A DNA stretch of 64,000 bases from Streptomyces sp. R28 (GCF_041052385.1 NZ_CP163439.1:9227001-9291000), one strand, 5' to 3'; positions 9,116 through 17,926 are shown, counted from the stretch's first letter. Notes: generated by a model not told the origin, from the sequence alone. A program made the numbers and translations.

Positions 9116-11295
9116 GCCGTACGCTGCGGGCGCTCGTCTACGGCGACGTGGACCTCAACCTCATCGACGGCTCCGCCGTGTGGGCGCAGTCGACGATGCA
9201 GGCCCTGTCCCGGGCGGGCTGCGAGAGTCGGCTCGTCCTGAAGTCCCCTGTCCGAACGGGCCGGTTGACCGATCCGCTGGCCGAGCTGCCCGGGGTCACC
9301 CTGGTGCGTCCGCACGAGGAGCGGCTGCTGCCGGGCCTCGCCGACCGGCCCATGTCGCCGGTGCAGGCCGCACAGGTGCTCACCCGGCTCGACGCGGACG
9401 ACCCCTGCGACCTGCTGGTGCTGCGCGGCCGGCGGCTGGTGACGCGGATCGTGGCCGACGGCCGGTTCGACGGGCGGATCTGGGCCTATCTCACCGACAT
9501 CCCGCAGTCCGCCGCCGAGATGACCGAGGCGGCCCGTGCGGAACTCGCCCTCATCGCCGAGGCCTCGCAGCGACTCTTGTGCCAGACCGAGGAGTTGCGC
9601 TGCTTCCTGGAGACCTGGGTGCCCGAGGCCTGCGGCAAGTGCGTGCTCAGCCCGCCCGCCGTGCCCGAGCCGGGCTTCCCGCTGCCGGACCGGGACGCCC
9701 CCCACGATCCGCTGCGTCTCGTCTACACCGGCAAGTTCGCACCCAGGTGGAACACCCTGCCCATGACCCGGCTGCCGGAGCTGCTCGCCGAGCGAGGCGT
9801 CCCCGCCGAACTGCACACCGTCGGCGACAAGATTCACGACGATGCGTCCCACCCCTCCTTCCAGGCCGACATGGCGCGGGCGCTGGCCGGCGCGCCCGGT
9901 GTCCACCACCACGGCGGACAGCCGCGCGAGGAGGCCATGCGCATCGCCGCGGACTGCGACGTGGGCCTCGGCTGGCGCGACCCGGTGCTCGACTCCAGCC
10001 TCGAACTGTCCACCAAAGTCCTGGAGTTCGGTGCTCTGGGCCTGCCCGTGGTGCTCAACCGCACACCGGCGCACGAGGCGCTGCTCGGCACCGACTACCC
10101 GCTGTTCGTGCCCGGACGCGCCGGACTCGACGACGCCGCCGAAGCCGTCGCCCGAGCCGTCCGCGAGCCGCAGGCCAGGCGCCTCGCGGCCGACCGCTGC
10201 CGCGAGGCAGCCCGGCACCACACCCTGGACGGAGTGGCCGCCCGCTGGCGCGCCCACCTCGACCGCGCCTTCCCCGCCGCACCCGCCGGAGTGACGGCCC
10301 GCAGCCGACCCCTGCGCGTAGGCGTCGCCGGGCACGACCTGAAGTTCCTCACCCGACTCCTCGACCACTTCCGCTCGCTGCCCGGACTGGAGATACGGGT
10401 CGACGCCTGGCCTGCGCTGTCCCGCCACGACCCGGACGCGAGCCGTGAACTCGCCGACTGGGCGGACGTGGTGGTCGTCGAGTGGTGCGGCCCGGCCGCC
10501 GTCTGGTACAGCCGCCACAAGCGGCGCGGCAGCCGGCTCGTCGTACGGCTGCACCGCTTCGAGCTGGACGCCGATTGGCCCGGCCAGGTCGACATCGACG
10601 CCGTCGACCGGGTGGTGTGCGTCAGCCCGTACTACGCCCGGCGCACCCGCGAGCACACCGGCTGGCCCGCCTCGAAGGTCGTGGTGGTCCCCAACTGGGT
10701 GGACACCGACCAGCTCGACCGCCCGAAGGCACCGGGTGCCCACCACCGCCTCGGCATGATCGGCATCGCGCCCAGCCGTAAACGCCTCGACCTCGGCCTC
10801 GACGTGCTTCAGGCGCTGCGTGCCCGGGACCGGCGCTGGCATCTGTCGGTCAAGTCGAAGCCGCCCTGGGAGTACTGGTGGATCTGGAACAAGCCCGAGG
10901 AACGTGAGCACTACGACGCCGTACTGCGCCGTATGCAGACCTCGCCGCTCCTGGAAGGAGCCGTCGTCTTCGACACGTTCGGGCCGGACGTGGCGGGCTG
11001 GCTGCGGCGGGTCGGGCATGTGCTGTCCACCAGCGACGACGAGAGCTTCCACCTCGCGCCCGCCGAGGGCATGGCCTCCGGCGCCGTACCGTCGCTGCTG
11101 CCGTGGCCCGGCGCGGACGAGATCTACGACCGGCGGTGGATTCACGACAGCCCCGAGGCGATGGCCGAGGCGATCGCCGCACTCGGCGAGGACGGCTGGC
11201 ACTCCGCCGCCGACCTGGCCCGCACCCAGGTACGGGAGGGCTTCTCCCTGGAGCGGGTCGCCGAGACCTGGACGGAGCTGCTCGTGGCGGGATGA
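9112..11295 (+). CDS. Tandem double glycosyltransferase (two GT-B domains)
   Basis: A 727-residue protein that reads as two glycosyltransferases in a row. The first (about residues 1-395) begins with RALVYGDVDLNLIDGSAVW, has a donor-half start RLVYTGKFAPRWNTLPM and ends with STKVLEFGALGLPVVLNRTP. The second starts at about residue 401 (LRVGVAGHDLKFLTRLLDHF), continues with VVVEWCGPAAVWYSRHKRR, VVVVPNWVDTDQLDRP, and ends with HLAPAEGMASGAVPSLLPWP. Such fused GTs can add two different sugars of a repeat unit; a structural, inactive half is also possible. ATG 9112 overlaps the previous stop (ATGA). It is the last gene of the plus-strand operon, followed by a strong hairpin. Confidence 0.85.
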   Translation: MSRTLRALVYGDVDLNLIDGSAVWAQSTMQALSRAGCESRLVLKSPVRTGRLTDPLAELPGVTLVRPHEERLLPGLADRPMSPVQAAQVLTRLDADDPCDLLVLRGRRLVTRIVADGRFDGRIWAYLTDIPQSAAEMTEAARAELALIAEASQRLLCQTEELRCFLETWVPEACGKCVLSPPAVPEPGFPLPDRDAPHDPLRLVYTGKFAPRWNTLPMTRLPELLAERGVPAELHTVGDKIHDDASHPSFQADMARALAGAPGVHHHGGQPREEAMRIAADCDVGLGWRDPVLDSSLELSTKVLEFGALGLPVVLNRTPAHEALLGTDYPLFVPGRAGLDDAAEAVARAVREPQARRLAADRCREAARHHTLDGVAARWRAHLDRAFPAAPAGVTARSRPLRVGVAGHDLKFLTRLLDHFRSLPGLEIRVDAWPALSRHDPDASRELADWADVVVVEWCGPAAVWYSRHKRRGSRLVVRLHRFELDADWPGQVDIDAVDRVVCVSPYYARRTREHTGWPASKVVVVPNWVDTDQLDRPKAPGAHHRLGMIGIAPSRKRLDLGLDVLQALRARDRRWHLSVKSKPPWEYWWIWNKPEEREHYDAVLRRMQTSPLLEGAVVFDTFGPDVAGWLRRVGHVLSTSDDESFHLAPAEGMASGAVPSLLPWPGADEIYDRRWIHDSPEAMAEAIAALGEDGWHSAADLARTQVREGFSLERVAETWTELLVAG

Positions 11296-11299
11296 CGCC

Positions 11300-11335
11300 C
11301 GAGTCCCCGGAGCCTTCGCGGCGTCCGGGGACTCG
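11300..11335. terminator. Bidirectional hairpin terminator
   Basis: An 11-bp perfect stem (CGAGTCCCCGG at 11300-11310 with CCGGGGACTCG at 11325-11335) and a 14-base loop lie in the 55-base gap between two convergent genes. There is no long T-run, as is common in Streptomyces. Confidence 0.75.
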
Positions 11336-11350
11336 GAGGTTCGCGCAAGG

Positions 11351-12697
11351 TCAGGCCGTCACCGACTCCGGCTGCGCGGCCTCCCGGGCCGTGCGCTCGC
11401 CGAGCTGCTCCGTCGGGATCCTGGCGGTCTCTCGGGCCGAGAGGACGGCCACGACCGGAGGCACGCACAGGGCGGCCGTGAACAGGGCGACCGAGGACCA
11501 GTCGTCGCCGTTCGGGCCGGCGATCTGCGCGGCGAAGGTGACCGCGAACCCGGCGACCGCGAAGCCGATCTGGGTGCCGATGGCCATGCCGGACAGGCGG
11601 ACCCGGGTGGAGAACATCTCGCCGTAGAACGAGGGCCACACACCGTTCGCGGCGCTGTAGACCACACCGAAGGTGACGATGCCCAGCAGCAGGGTCAGCG
11701 GGTAGGAGCCGGTCGAGATCGACCACAGGTACAGGAACATCATCACCGCGCTGCCGGCCGCGCCGATCAGGTACACCGGGCGGCGGCCGATGCGGTCCGA
11801 CAGCGTGGCCCACAGCGGGATCGCGGCGAGCGCGACCAGGTTGGCGAGAGCGCCCACCCACAGCATCGAGGACCTGCTCATCCCGACCGCGTCACTCGTG
11901 GCGTACGACAGCGCCCACACCGTGAAGATCGTGCTGACCGAGGCGACCAGCGCACCGGCGATCACCCGCAGCACATCCGCCCAATGCTCCCGCATCAGCA
12001 CCGCGAGCGGCATCTTGGCGACGCCCTCGGTCGCGGCCTGCTGCTCGAAGGCGGGCGTCTCCTGCAGCTTGCGGCGGATGACATATCCGACGACGGCGAC
12101 CGCGATGCTCATCCAGAACGGCACCCGCCAGCCCCACGACAGCAGCTGCTCCTCCGGCAGCGCGGCGATCGGGATGAAGACCAGGGTGGCCAGCAGCTGC
12201 CCGCCCTGTGTGCCGCTCAGCGTGAAGCTGGTGAAGAAGCCGCGCCGATGTGGTGGCGCGTGTTCCAGGGTCATCGAGTTGGCGCTGGCCTGCTCGCCCG
12301 CCGCCGAGATGCCCTGCAGCACCCGGCACAGCACCAGCAGGACGGGCGCGAGGGTGCCGACCTGGTCGCGGGTCGGCAGACAGCCGATGAGGAACGTCGA
12401 CACGCCCATCAGGATCAGCGTGAAGACCATGATCTTCTTACGGCCCATCCGGTCGCCGAAGTGACCGAGGAACAGCGCGCCGATCGGCCGGGCGGCGTAC
12501 GCCACCCCGAACGTGGCCAGCGACAGCAGGGTGGCGGTCGCCGGGTCGGACTCGTCGAAGAAGACCTCGGGGAAGATCAGCGCGGCGGCGCTGCCGTAGA
12601 TGAAGAAGTCGTAGTACTCCAGGGCGCTGCCGATCCAGGCGGCGGTCGCGGCCTTCTTGGGCTGCCCTGGCGGGGCATGGGGGACGAGGACGGACAC
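11351..12697 (-). CDS. MHS-family MFS transporter, probable shikimate/quinate permease
   Basis: A 448-residue, 12-helix major facilitator of the metabolite:H+ symporter (MHS) family. The N-terminus WIGSALEYYDFFIYGSAAALIFP, the loop 2-3 motif GHFGDRMGRKKIMVF and RVLQGISAAGEQASANSMTLEHA are those of ShiA/KgtP/ProP-like carriers; the second-half copy is LSDRIGRRPVYLIG. The neighbours (TetR regulator, shikimate/quinate dehydrogenase, 3-dehydroshikimate dehydratase) point to shikimate or quinate uptake, though MHS substrates cannot be read from sequence alone. It lies 164 bases downstream of tetR on the same strand, with its own operator-like site at 12782-12799. Confidence 0.88.
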   Translation of the reverse strand: MSVLVPHAPPGQPKKAATAAWIGSALEYYDFFIYGSAAALIFPEVFFDESDPATATLLSLATFGVAYAARPIGALFLGHFGDRMGRKKIMVFTLILMGVSTFLIGCLPTRDQVGTLAPVLLVLCRVLQGISAAGEQASANSMTLEHAPPHRRGFFTSFTLSGTQGGQLLATLVFIPIAALPEEQLLSWGWRVPFWMSIAVAVVGYVIRRKLQETPAFEQQAATEGVAKMPLAVLMREHWADVLRVIAGALVASVSTIFTVWALSYATSDAVGMSRSSMLWVGALANLVALAAIPLWATLSDRIGRRPVYLIGAAGSAVMMFLYLWSISTGSYPLTLLLGIVTFGVVYSAANGVWPSFYGEMFSTRVRLSGMAIGTQIGFAVAGFAVTFAAQIAGPNGDDWSSVALFTAALCVPPVVAVLSARETARIPTEQLGERTAREAAQPESVTA

Positions 12698-12781
12698 GGC
12701 GTGCTCCTTCGAGGGGACTCCAACATAGGCGGAGTGAGCGGGAACGAGGGAAGGGGGGAAGTGCCGGATCCCGGCTAATTA

Positions 12782-12799
12782 ACCCACTGGATAGTTAGT
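12782..12799 (-). promoter_or_regulatory. Putative TetR operator upstream of the MHS transporter
   Basis: On the minus strand the site reads ACTAACTATCCAGTGGGT, an imperfect palindrome 85 bases upstream of the transporter start. It matches the site at 13650-13667 in the sequence ACTAACTnnCCAGT. Its presence at both promoters flanking tetR suggests one TetR regulon. The region 12698-12861 holds no gene. Confidence 0.5.
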
Positions 12800-12861
12800 A
12801 GCGGTGGCTACGGATGTTGCGCCCACGTTTCCCGGGTGTCAAGGGGTGATGCCGTACGACT

Positions 12862-13527
12862 TCAGTCCGCCGCGCGCTCCGCGGTCAGGTAGGCGATCAC
12901 CATGTCGCCGAGCATCGCGCGGTAGTGCTCGCGCTGGGTCGGATCCACCAGGTCGCGGCCGAACAGGACGCCGAAGGTGTGCCGGTTGGAGACCCGGAAG
13001 AAGCAGAAGGAGCTGATCATCGCGTGCAGGTCGACGGCGTCGACCTCGGCCGTGAACAGGCCGGACTGCCGCCCCGACTCCAGGATCCGGCGGATCACGT
13101 CCAACGCCGGTGAGCCGATCTTGCCGAGCTTCTCGGAGGCGGCGATGTGCTCGGCCCCGTGGATGTTCTCGATGCTGACCAGGCGGATGAAGTCGGGGTG
13201 CTGCTCGTGGTGGTCGAAGGTCAGCTCGGCCAGCCGGCGAATGGCCGCGACCGGGTCCAGGTGCTCGACGTCGAGCTGCTGCTCGGCCTCCCGGATCACG
13301 CCGTACGCGCGCTCCAGCACGGCCGTGAACAGCTGCTCCTTGCCGCCGAAGTAGTAGTAGATCATCCGCTTCGTGGTGCGGGTGCGGGCGGCGATGTCGT
13401 CGACACGGGCGCCGGCGAAGCCGACCCGGGCGAACTCCTGCGTCGCCACGTCCAGGATCTCGGCCTGGGTGCGGGCGGCGTCACGGATCCGTCCGTTGGG
13501 TCGTGCCGGTTCGTCGACGCTGGTCAT
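12862..13527 (-). CDS. TetR/AcrR-family transcriptional regulator
   Basis: A 221-residue regulator. The N-terminal TetR helix-turn-helix is clear at about residues 25-70 (ILDVATQEFARVGFAGARVD, then TTKRMIYYYFGGKEQLFTAV). The remainder is an all-helical ligand-binding domain (HPDFIRLVSIENIHGAEHIA). It is divergent from the shikimate/quinate dehydrogenase, and the 171-base gap between them carries the operator-like site 13650-13667; a related site precedes the downstream transporter gene. The simplest reading is a local repressor released by shikimate, dehydroshikimate or protocatechuate. Confidence 0.9.
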   Translation of the reverse strand: MTSVDEPARPNGRIRDAARTQAEILDVATQEFARVGFAGARVDDIAARTRTTKRMIYYYFGGKEQLFTAVLERAYGVIREAEQQLDVEHLDPVAAIRRLAELTFDHHEQHPDFIRLVSIENIHGAEHIAASEKLGKIGSPALDVIRRILESGRQSGLFTAEVDAVDLHAMISSFCFFRVSNRHTFGVLFGRDLVDPTQREHYRAMLGDMVIAYLTAERAAD

Positions 13528-13649
13528 CGGGTTCCTTCGGCGAGGGGCGAGCGTGCCCCCGGTGGCTTGCTCGCGTGCCGGTGATTGTAGAAGCCCCTCA
13601 CCTCGCGTGCGGGGTCAGGTCTTCCCAAGTGCCCGCGCCTCCTGCTATG

Positions 13650-13667
13650 ACTAACTCACCAGTTCGT
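13650..13667 (+). promoter_or_regulatory. Putative TetR operator in tetR/dehydrogenase promoter
   Basis: ACTAACTCACCAGTTCGT is a near-palindrome (half-sites ACTAACT and AGTTCGT, 6 of 7 positions symmetric) with a 4-base centre. It is 32 bases upstream of the dehydrogenase start and shares ACTAACTnnCCAGT with the site before the transporter gene. A second pair of short arms (CTCAC/GTGAG) overlaps it. Confidence 0.5.
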
Positions 13668-13698
13668 ACATTAGTGAGCCGCTCAGGAGGTCCACCCG

Positions 13699-14583
13699 GT
13701 GGCCAAGGACGCCAAGGACTCGTATCTCGTCGGGCTGATCGGCTCCGGCATCGGCCCGTCGCTCAGCCCGGCTCTGCACGAGCGGGAGGCCGACCGGCAG
13801 GGTCTGCGCTATCTGTACCGGCTCATCGACATCGACACGCTCGGCGTCCCGCCGCAGGCGGTGGGCGACCTGGTGCGGTCCGCCCGTGACCTGGGCTTCG
13901 ACGGGCTCAACATCACGCACCCGTGCAAGCAGCTCGTCATCGGGCACCTGGACGCGCTCGCCCCGCAGGCCGAGGCGCTGGGCGCGGTCAACACCGTCGT
14001 CTTCGAGGACGGCCGGGCCGTCGGCCACAACACGGACGTCACCGGCTTCGCCGCCTCCTTCGCACGCGGGCTGCCCGACGTGCCGCTGGAGCGGGTCGTG
14101 CAGCTGGGCGCCGGAGGCGCGGGGGCGGCCGTCGCGCACGCCATGCTGACGCTCGGCGCCGAGCGGGTCACCGTGGTCGACGCGCTGGCCGACCGGGCCG
14201 CCGATCTAGCCGCCTCCCTGAACCGGCACTTCGGCGCCGACCGCGCGGTGGGCGCCGCTCTCGACGCGCTCCCCACGCTCATGGGCCACGCCGACGGCCT
14301 CGTGCACGCCACCCCCACCGGCATGGCCGCCCACCCCGGCCTGCCCCTCCCGGCTGAGCTGCTCCACCCGGGGCTGTGGGTCGCCGAGGTCGTCTACCGC
14401 CCGCTGGAGACGGAGCTGCTCCGCACCGCCCGTGCCCTGGGCTGCGCCACCCTCGACGGCGGCGGCATGGCGGTCTTCCAGGCGGTGGACGCGTTCCGCC
14501 TGTTCACCGGGCGCGAGCCCGACAGCGCGCGGATGCTCGCGGACATCGCCGAACTGGCGGGTCCGGTACGAAGCCCGAGGTAG
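13699..14583 (+). CDS. Shikimate/quinate 5-dehydrogenase family (AroE/QsuD-like)
   Basis: A 294-residue NAD(P)-dependent dehydrogenase that should interconvert shikimate and 3-dehydroshikimate (or quinate and 3-dehydroquinate). The substrate domain has GSGIGPSLSPALHEREA and the catalytic-lysine motif DGLNITHPCKQ; ALGAVNTVVFEDGRAVGHNTD follows, then the nucleotide loop QLGAGGAGAAVAHAM. The NITHPCKQ form resembles catabolic actinobacterial enzymes more than housekeeping AroE. The GTG at 13699 is chosen because AGGAGG lies 8 bases upstream. It is followed 33 bases later by the dehydratase gene, giving a two-step route to protocatechuate. Confidence 0.88.
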   Translation: MAKDAKDSYLVGLIGSGIGPSLSPALHEREADRQGLRYLYRLIDIDTLGVPPQAVGDLVRSARDLGFDGLNITHPCKQLVIGHLDALAPQAEALGAVNTVVFEDGRAVGHNTDVTGFAASFARGLPDVPLERVVQLGAGGAGAAVAHAMLTLGAERVTVVDALADRAADLAASLNRHFGADRAVGAALDALPTLMGHADGLVHATPTGMAAHPGLPLPAELLHPGLWVAEVVYRPLETELLRTARALGCATLDGGGMAVFQAVDAFRLFTGREPDSARMLADIAELAGPVRSPR

Positions 14584-14616
14584 GACAGGCAGGAAGAAGT
14601 AGGAAGAGGTACCGGC

Positions 14617-16404
14617 ATGCGTACGTCCATCGCCACCGTCTCCCTCAGCGGATCCCTCACCGAGAAGCTCACGGCCGCCTCCCGGGCCGGCTTCGACGGT
14701 GTGGAGATCTTCGAGAACGACCTGCTGGCCAGCCCGCTCACCCCCGAGGAGATCCGCGGCCGCTGCGCCGACCTCGGCCTCACCGTCGACCTCTATCAGC
14801 CGATGCGGGACATCGAGGCGGTGCCCGCAGGGGAGTTCGCCCGCAATCTGCGCCGCGCCCGGCACAAGTTCGAGCTGATGGGGCGGCTCGGCGCCGACAC
14901 CGTCCTCGTCTGCTCCAGCGTCCACCCCCTGGCGGTGGACGACGACGCGCTCGCCGCCGAGCACCTGTCCCAACTCGCGGAGCTGGCCCAGGACTTCGGC
15001 ATCCGCGTCGCCTACGAGGCGCTCGCCTGGGGACGGCACGTCAGCACGTACGACCACGCCTGGCGCATCGTCGAGACGGCCGGCCACCCGGCGCTCGGCA
15101 CCTGCCTGGACAGCTTCCACATCCTCTCCCGAGGCTCCGACCCCAAGGGCATCGAGGACATCCCCGGCGAGAAGATCTTCTTCCTCCAGCTGGCGGACGC
15201 CCCGCTGCTCGCGATGGACGTCCTGCAGTGGAGCCGGCACTACCGCTGCTTCCCCGGACAGGGCGGCTTCGACGTCGCCGGACTGGTACGCCACGTCCTG
15301 CACACGGGATACGACGGCCCCCTCTCCCTGGAGGTCTTCAACGACGTCTTCCGCCAGGCCGAGGCCGGCCCGACGGCCGTGGACGCCCACCGTTCGCTGC
15401 TGGTCCTCCAGGAGACGGTCGGCCTGGCCACCCCGCCCGTCCCCGTCGTCCCCACCGGCGTCGCCTTCGCCGAGCTGGTCACGCCCGACGCCGCACCGGT
15501 CTCGGCCGTACTCGGCGCCCTGGGCTTCGCCCGCACCGCACGGCACCGCAGCAAACCGGTCGACCTCTGGGAGCTGGGCGGGGCCCGCGTCCTGGTGAAC
15601 ACCGGGGGCTCGGCCCGCCGCGACGGCACCGGACTCGCCGCCATCGGCCTGGAGTCACCGGACCCGGCCGGCGCCGCCCGCCGCGCCGAGGCCCTTCTCG
15701 CCCCCGTCCTGCCCCGCCGCCGTGCCCCGCAGGACGCCCCACTGGACGCGGTCGCGGCCCCCGACGGCACGGAACTCTTCTTCTGCGCCACGGACCGTCC
15801 CGAACTGCCCAACTGGCGGGCCGACTTCACGGACGTCGAGCACGAGGCAGGGGCGCAGGGCGTGCACCGCATCGACCATCTCGCCCTCACCCAGCCCTGG
15901 CACCACTTCGACGAGGCGACCCTCTTCCACCGCAGCGTCCTCGGCCTGCACGCCCAGGAGAGCGTCGACGTCGCCGACCCCTACGGCCTGATGCGCAGCC
16001 GCGCCGTCACCAACCCCGACGGCAGCGTCCGTATCGCCCTGAGCGTCGGGCCGGCGCCGACCGACGGCACCGTGCACGCCCAGCACATCGCGCTGGCCAC
16101 GGACGACGTGGTCGCCGCGGCCCGGCGCTACCGGGAGGCGGGCGGTCGCCTGCTGCCGATCCCCGCCAACTACTACGACGACCTGGGCGCGCGGTACGAG
16201 TTCGCGGACGGCGAGCTGGAGACGTATCGCGAGCTGGGCATCCTCTACGACCGTGACGCCTGCGGCGAGTTCCGGCACTGCTACACGGTGACGGTCGGCC
16301 GCGTCTTCTTCGAGCTCGTACAGCGGGACGGCTACCGGGGGTACGGCGCCCAGAACGCACCGGTGCGGCTTGCCGCCCAGCACGTTCTGCGGCCCGGCCG
16401 GTGA
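14617..16404 (+). CDS. 3-Dehydroshikimate dehydratase fused to HPPD-like domain (QsuB/QuiC1 type)
   Basis: A 595-residue two-domain enzyme. Residues about 1-270 form a sugar-isomerase-like TIM barrel (FDGVEIFENDL, VAYEALAWGRHVSTYDHAW, CLDSFHIL, PLSLEVFNDVFRQ) matching 3-dehydroshikimate dehydratase, which yields protocatechuate. Residues about 285-595 form two vicinal-oxygen-chelate repeats like 4-hydroxyphenylpyruvate dioxygenase (HRIDHLALTQPWHHFDEATLF, HAQHIALATDDVV, GRVFFELVQRDGYRGYG). This order is that of Corynebacterium QsuB and Pseudomonas QuiC1. No ring-cleavage or dehydroquinase gene is in the window. The ATG at 14617 follows GGAAGAGG. Confidence 0.88.
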   Translation: MRTSIATVSLSGSLTEKLTAASRAGFDGVEIFENDLLASPLTPEEIRGRCADLGLTVDLYQPMRDIEAVPAGEFARNLRRARHKFELMGRLGADTVLVCSSVHPLAVDDDALAAEHLSQLAELAQDFGIRVAYEALAWGRHVSTYDHAWRIVETAGHPALGTCLDSFHILSRGSDPKGIEDIPGEKIFFLQLADAPLLAMDVLQWSRHYRCFPGQGGFDVAGLVRHVLHTGYDGPLSLEVFNDVFRQAEAGPTAVDAHRSLLVLQETVGLATPPVPVVPTGVAFAELVTPDAAPVSAVLGALGFARTARHRSKPVDLWELGGARVLVNTGGSARRDGTGLAAIGLESPDPAGAARRAEALLAPVLPRRRAPQDAPLDAVAAPDGTELFFCATDRPELPNWRADFTDVEHEAGAQGVHRIDHLALTQPWHHFDEATLFHRSVLGLHAQESVDVADPYGLMRSRAVTNPDGSVRIALSVGPAPTDGTVHAQHIALATDDVVAAARRYREAGGRLLPIPANYYDDLGARYEFADGELETYRELGILYDRDACGEFRHCYTVTVGRVFFELVQRDGYRGYGAQNAPVRLAAQHVLRPGR

Positions 16405-16410
16405 ACCGGC

Positions 16411-17856
16411 CTACTGGCGACTGACGGTGCGGGTCACGCCGGCGATGACCGTGGTGGCGAGGATCCAGCCGGTGAGAACGAGGACGTACGACAGCCACTG
16501 CTGCCCGCCCTCCGGGGCGAACGCCGGTTCCTGTCCGAAGGAGATCACCGGCAGCAGCAGGTCGAGGGTGTAGAAGAACGGGTTGAAGTGCGGTGCCTCG
16601 TCCGCCTTCAGCGGCGGGGGCGCGTGCACCGCGAAGGCGACCGAGCCGACGGCGAGCAGGGACAGCAGCCAGGCCAGGGCACGCATCGGCCGGAAGCCGT
16701 AGCCGACGGTGGCGTCCTGGACGTGGCCCCACAGGCGGCCGTACCAGGGCAGGGTGGTGCGGTGGCGGCGCTGCTTGGCGAGCTGGACGAGGCGGGCGGC
16801 GTGGTCGTCGCCGGTGCGGCGGTACGCGGCGGTCAACTGCTCGTATCCGTGTGGGTCGAACGTGTCCTCGTCCCGCTCCAGCATGGGCAGCCGGCGCTCC
16901 GGCGGCACGTGCGGGGTCAGGGAGATGTAGGTGAGGTCGAGGAGACGGACCTGGTCCGGCAGCATCTCCGGCTCCAGGTTGAGGTGTTCTATCTGCGAGC
17001 GGCGCAGGTTGAGCATGCCCTCGACCGGCGGGCCCTTGCGCAGCCACACCTCGCCGATGACACAGCTGCTCGCCCGCATCGCGGTGCCGCCCGGGTTGGA
17101 CAGCCGGCTGTACAACAGGTCGAACCGCCCGGGTATGCGGGCGCCGCGCAGGTCGATGCGGCCCTGGGCGCGCAGCCGTCGGCCGAGCACGTTGGCGCCC
17201 ACTTCGAGGGCCTCCGCGTCGATGACGTTGCCGCCGGGGTTGTGCAGCTCCGCGTCCTCCAGGTCGAGCGAGCCCGCCACGGTGGCGCCGTCCAGCCGGA
17301 CCCGGCCCCGCGCGCGCAGGTGATGCGCGCACAGGTCGTCGTCGACGGACACCTGGTTGAGCTGGAGGGCGGGCTGCGCGGTGTCGGCGACGGTGATCTC
17401 CGCCTGATCGAGGAAGAGCGCGCCCGCGATCTGCGCGCCGTCGACACGGACGGCCCCGTCGAAGCGGCAGCGTGTCAGCCGCAGGCTGCCGTCGATCCGG
17501 GCGCGCGTCACCGAGAGGCCGGGCAGCTCGGAATCCCGCAGGCTGACGTAGCGCAGCTGGGCGCCGACGAAGTCCGGCGCGTGCTCGAAGCGGCAGTGGG
17601 TGAGGTGGATGACGCTGTCGACCGTCGCATACCTCAGGTCCAGCGGACCGGTGACGCGCGCGCCTCTGACCTTGAGAGCCGCGATCTCCCCGGGCTCCCT
17701 GGGGCCGTTGAGCAGCAGTGTCCGCAACACCCCGGCACGAAGGGTTCGTTCGGGTGCCCCTTCCGGTTCGGTCCCCTCACGGAAGTCCACCTCGGTGCCC
17801 GTGGCGAAGGCCTGCCACACCCGCAGTTCGGCCGGCGTCAGATCGTTGATCTCCAT
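16411..17856 (-). CDS. Membrane protein with pentapeptide-like repeat solenoid
   Basis: A 481-residue protein of a kind often mislabelled as oxidoreductase in Streptomyces. Residues about 55-320 form a repetitive beta-solenoid of five-residue-like units (VTGPLDLRYATVD, IDGSLRLTRCRFDGA, RIDLRGARIPGRFDL, EGMLNLRRSQIEHLNLE). Residues about 325-380 contain a basic helix-rich part (TAAYRRTGDDHAARLVQLAK), and two membrane helices close the protein (ALAWLLSLLAVGSVAFAV and WLSYVLVLTGWILATTVIAG). No redox motif is visible, so an enzymatic name is not supported. It converges on the dehydratase gene with a 6-base gap and has no obvious link to it. Confidence 0.8.
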   Translation of the reverse strand: MEINDLTPAELRVWQAFATGTEVDFREGTEPEGAPERTLRAGVLRTLLLNGPREPGEIAALKVRGARVTGPLDLRYATVDSVIHLTHCRFEHAPDFVGAQLRYVSLRDSELPGLSVTRARIDGSLRLTRCRFDGAVRVDGAQIAGALFLDQAEITVADTAQPALQLNQVSVDDDLCAHHLRARGRVRLDGATVAGSLDLEDAELHNPGGNVIDAEALEVGANVLGRRLRAQGRIDLRGARIPGRFDLLYSRLSNPGGTAMRASSCVIGEVWLRKGPPVEGMLNLRRSQIEHLNLEPEMLPDQVRLLDLTYISLTPHVPPERRLPMLERDEDTFDPHGYEQLTAAYRRTGDDHAARLVQLAKQRRHRTTLPWYGRLWGHVQDATVGYGFRPMRALAWLLSLLAVGSVAFAVHAPPPLKADEAPHFNPFFYTLDLLLPVISFGQEPAFAPEGGQQWLSYVLVLTGWILATTVIAGVTRTVSRQ

Positions 17857-17896
17857 CAGCCGGGACTCTGACGCCGGCCGCCGAACCTGTCAACTC

Positions 17897-17926
17897 AGGG
17901 CTGCCCATGGTCAGATGGGCAGCCCT
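17897..17926 (-). terminator. Hairpin terminator of the pentose-phosphate operon
   Basis: A perfect 12-bp stem, AGGGCTGCCCAT (17897-17908) and ATGGGCAGCCCT (17915-17926), with a 6-base loop lies just after the last gene of the minus-strand operon and before the next minus-strand gene. The T-rich side (TTCCTCTT) is on the plus-strand reading, so it may act in both directions. Confidence 0.75.

Noticed and set aside
14617..16404. 4-Hydroxyphenylpyruvate dioxygenase as the sole function of this gene
   Set aside because: The C-terminal half resembles HPPD, but the N-terminal half is a dehydroshikimate dehydratase barrel and the neighbours are shikimate genes, so the QsuB/QuiC1 reading fits better.
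16411..17856. Oxidoreductase function for the pentapeptide-like membrane protein
   Set aside because: No cofactor-binding motif is present; the repeats and two C-terminal membrane helices do not support it.
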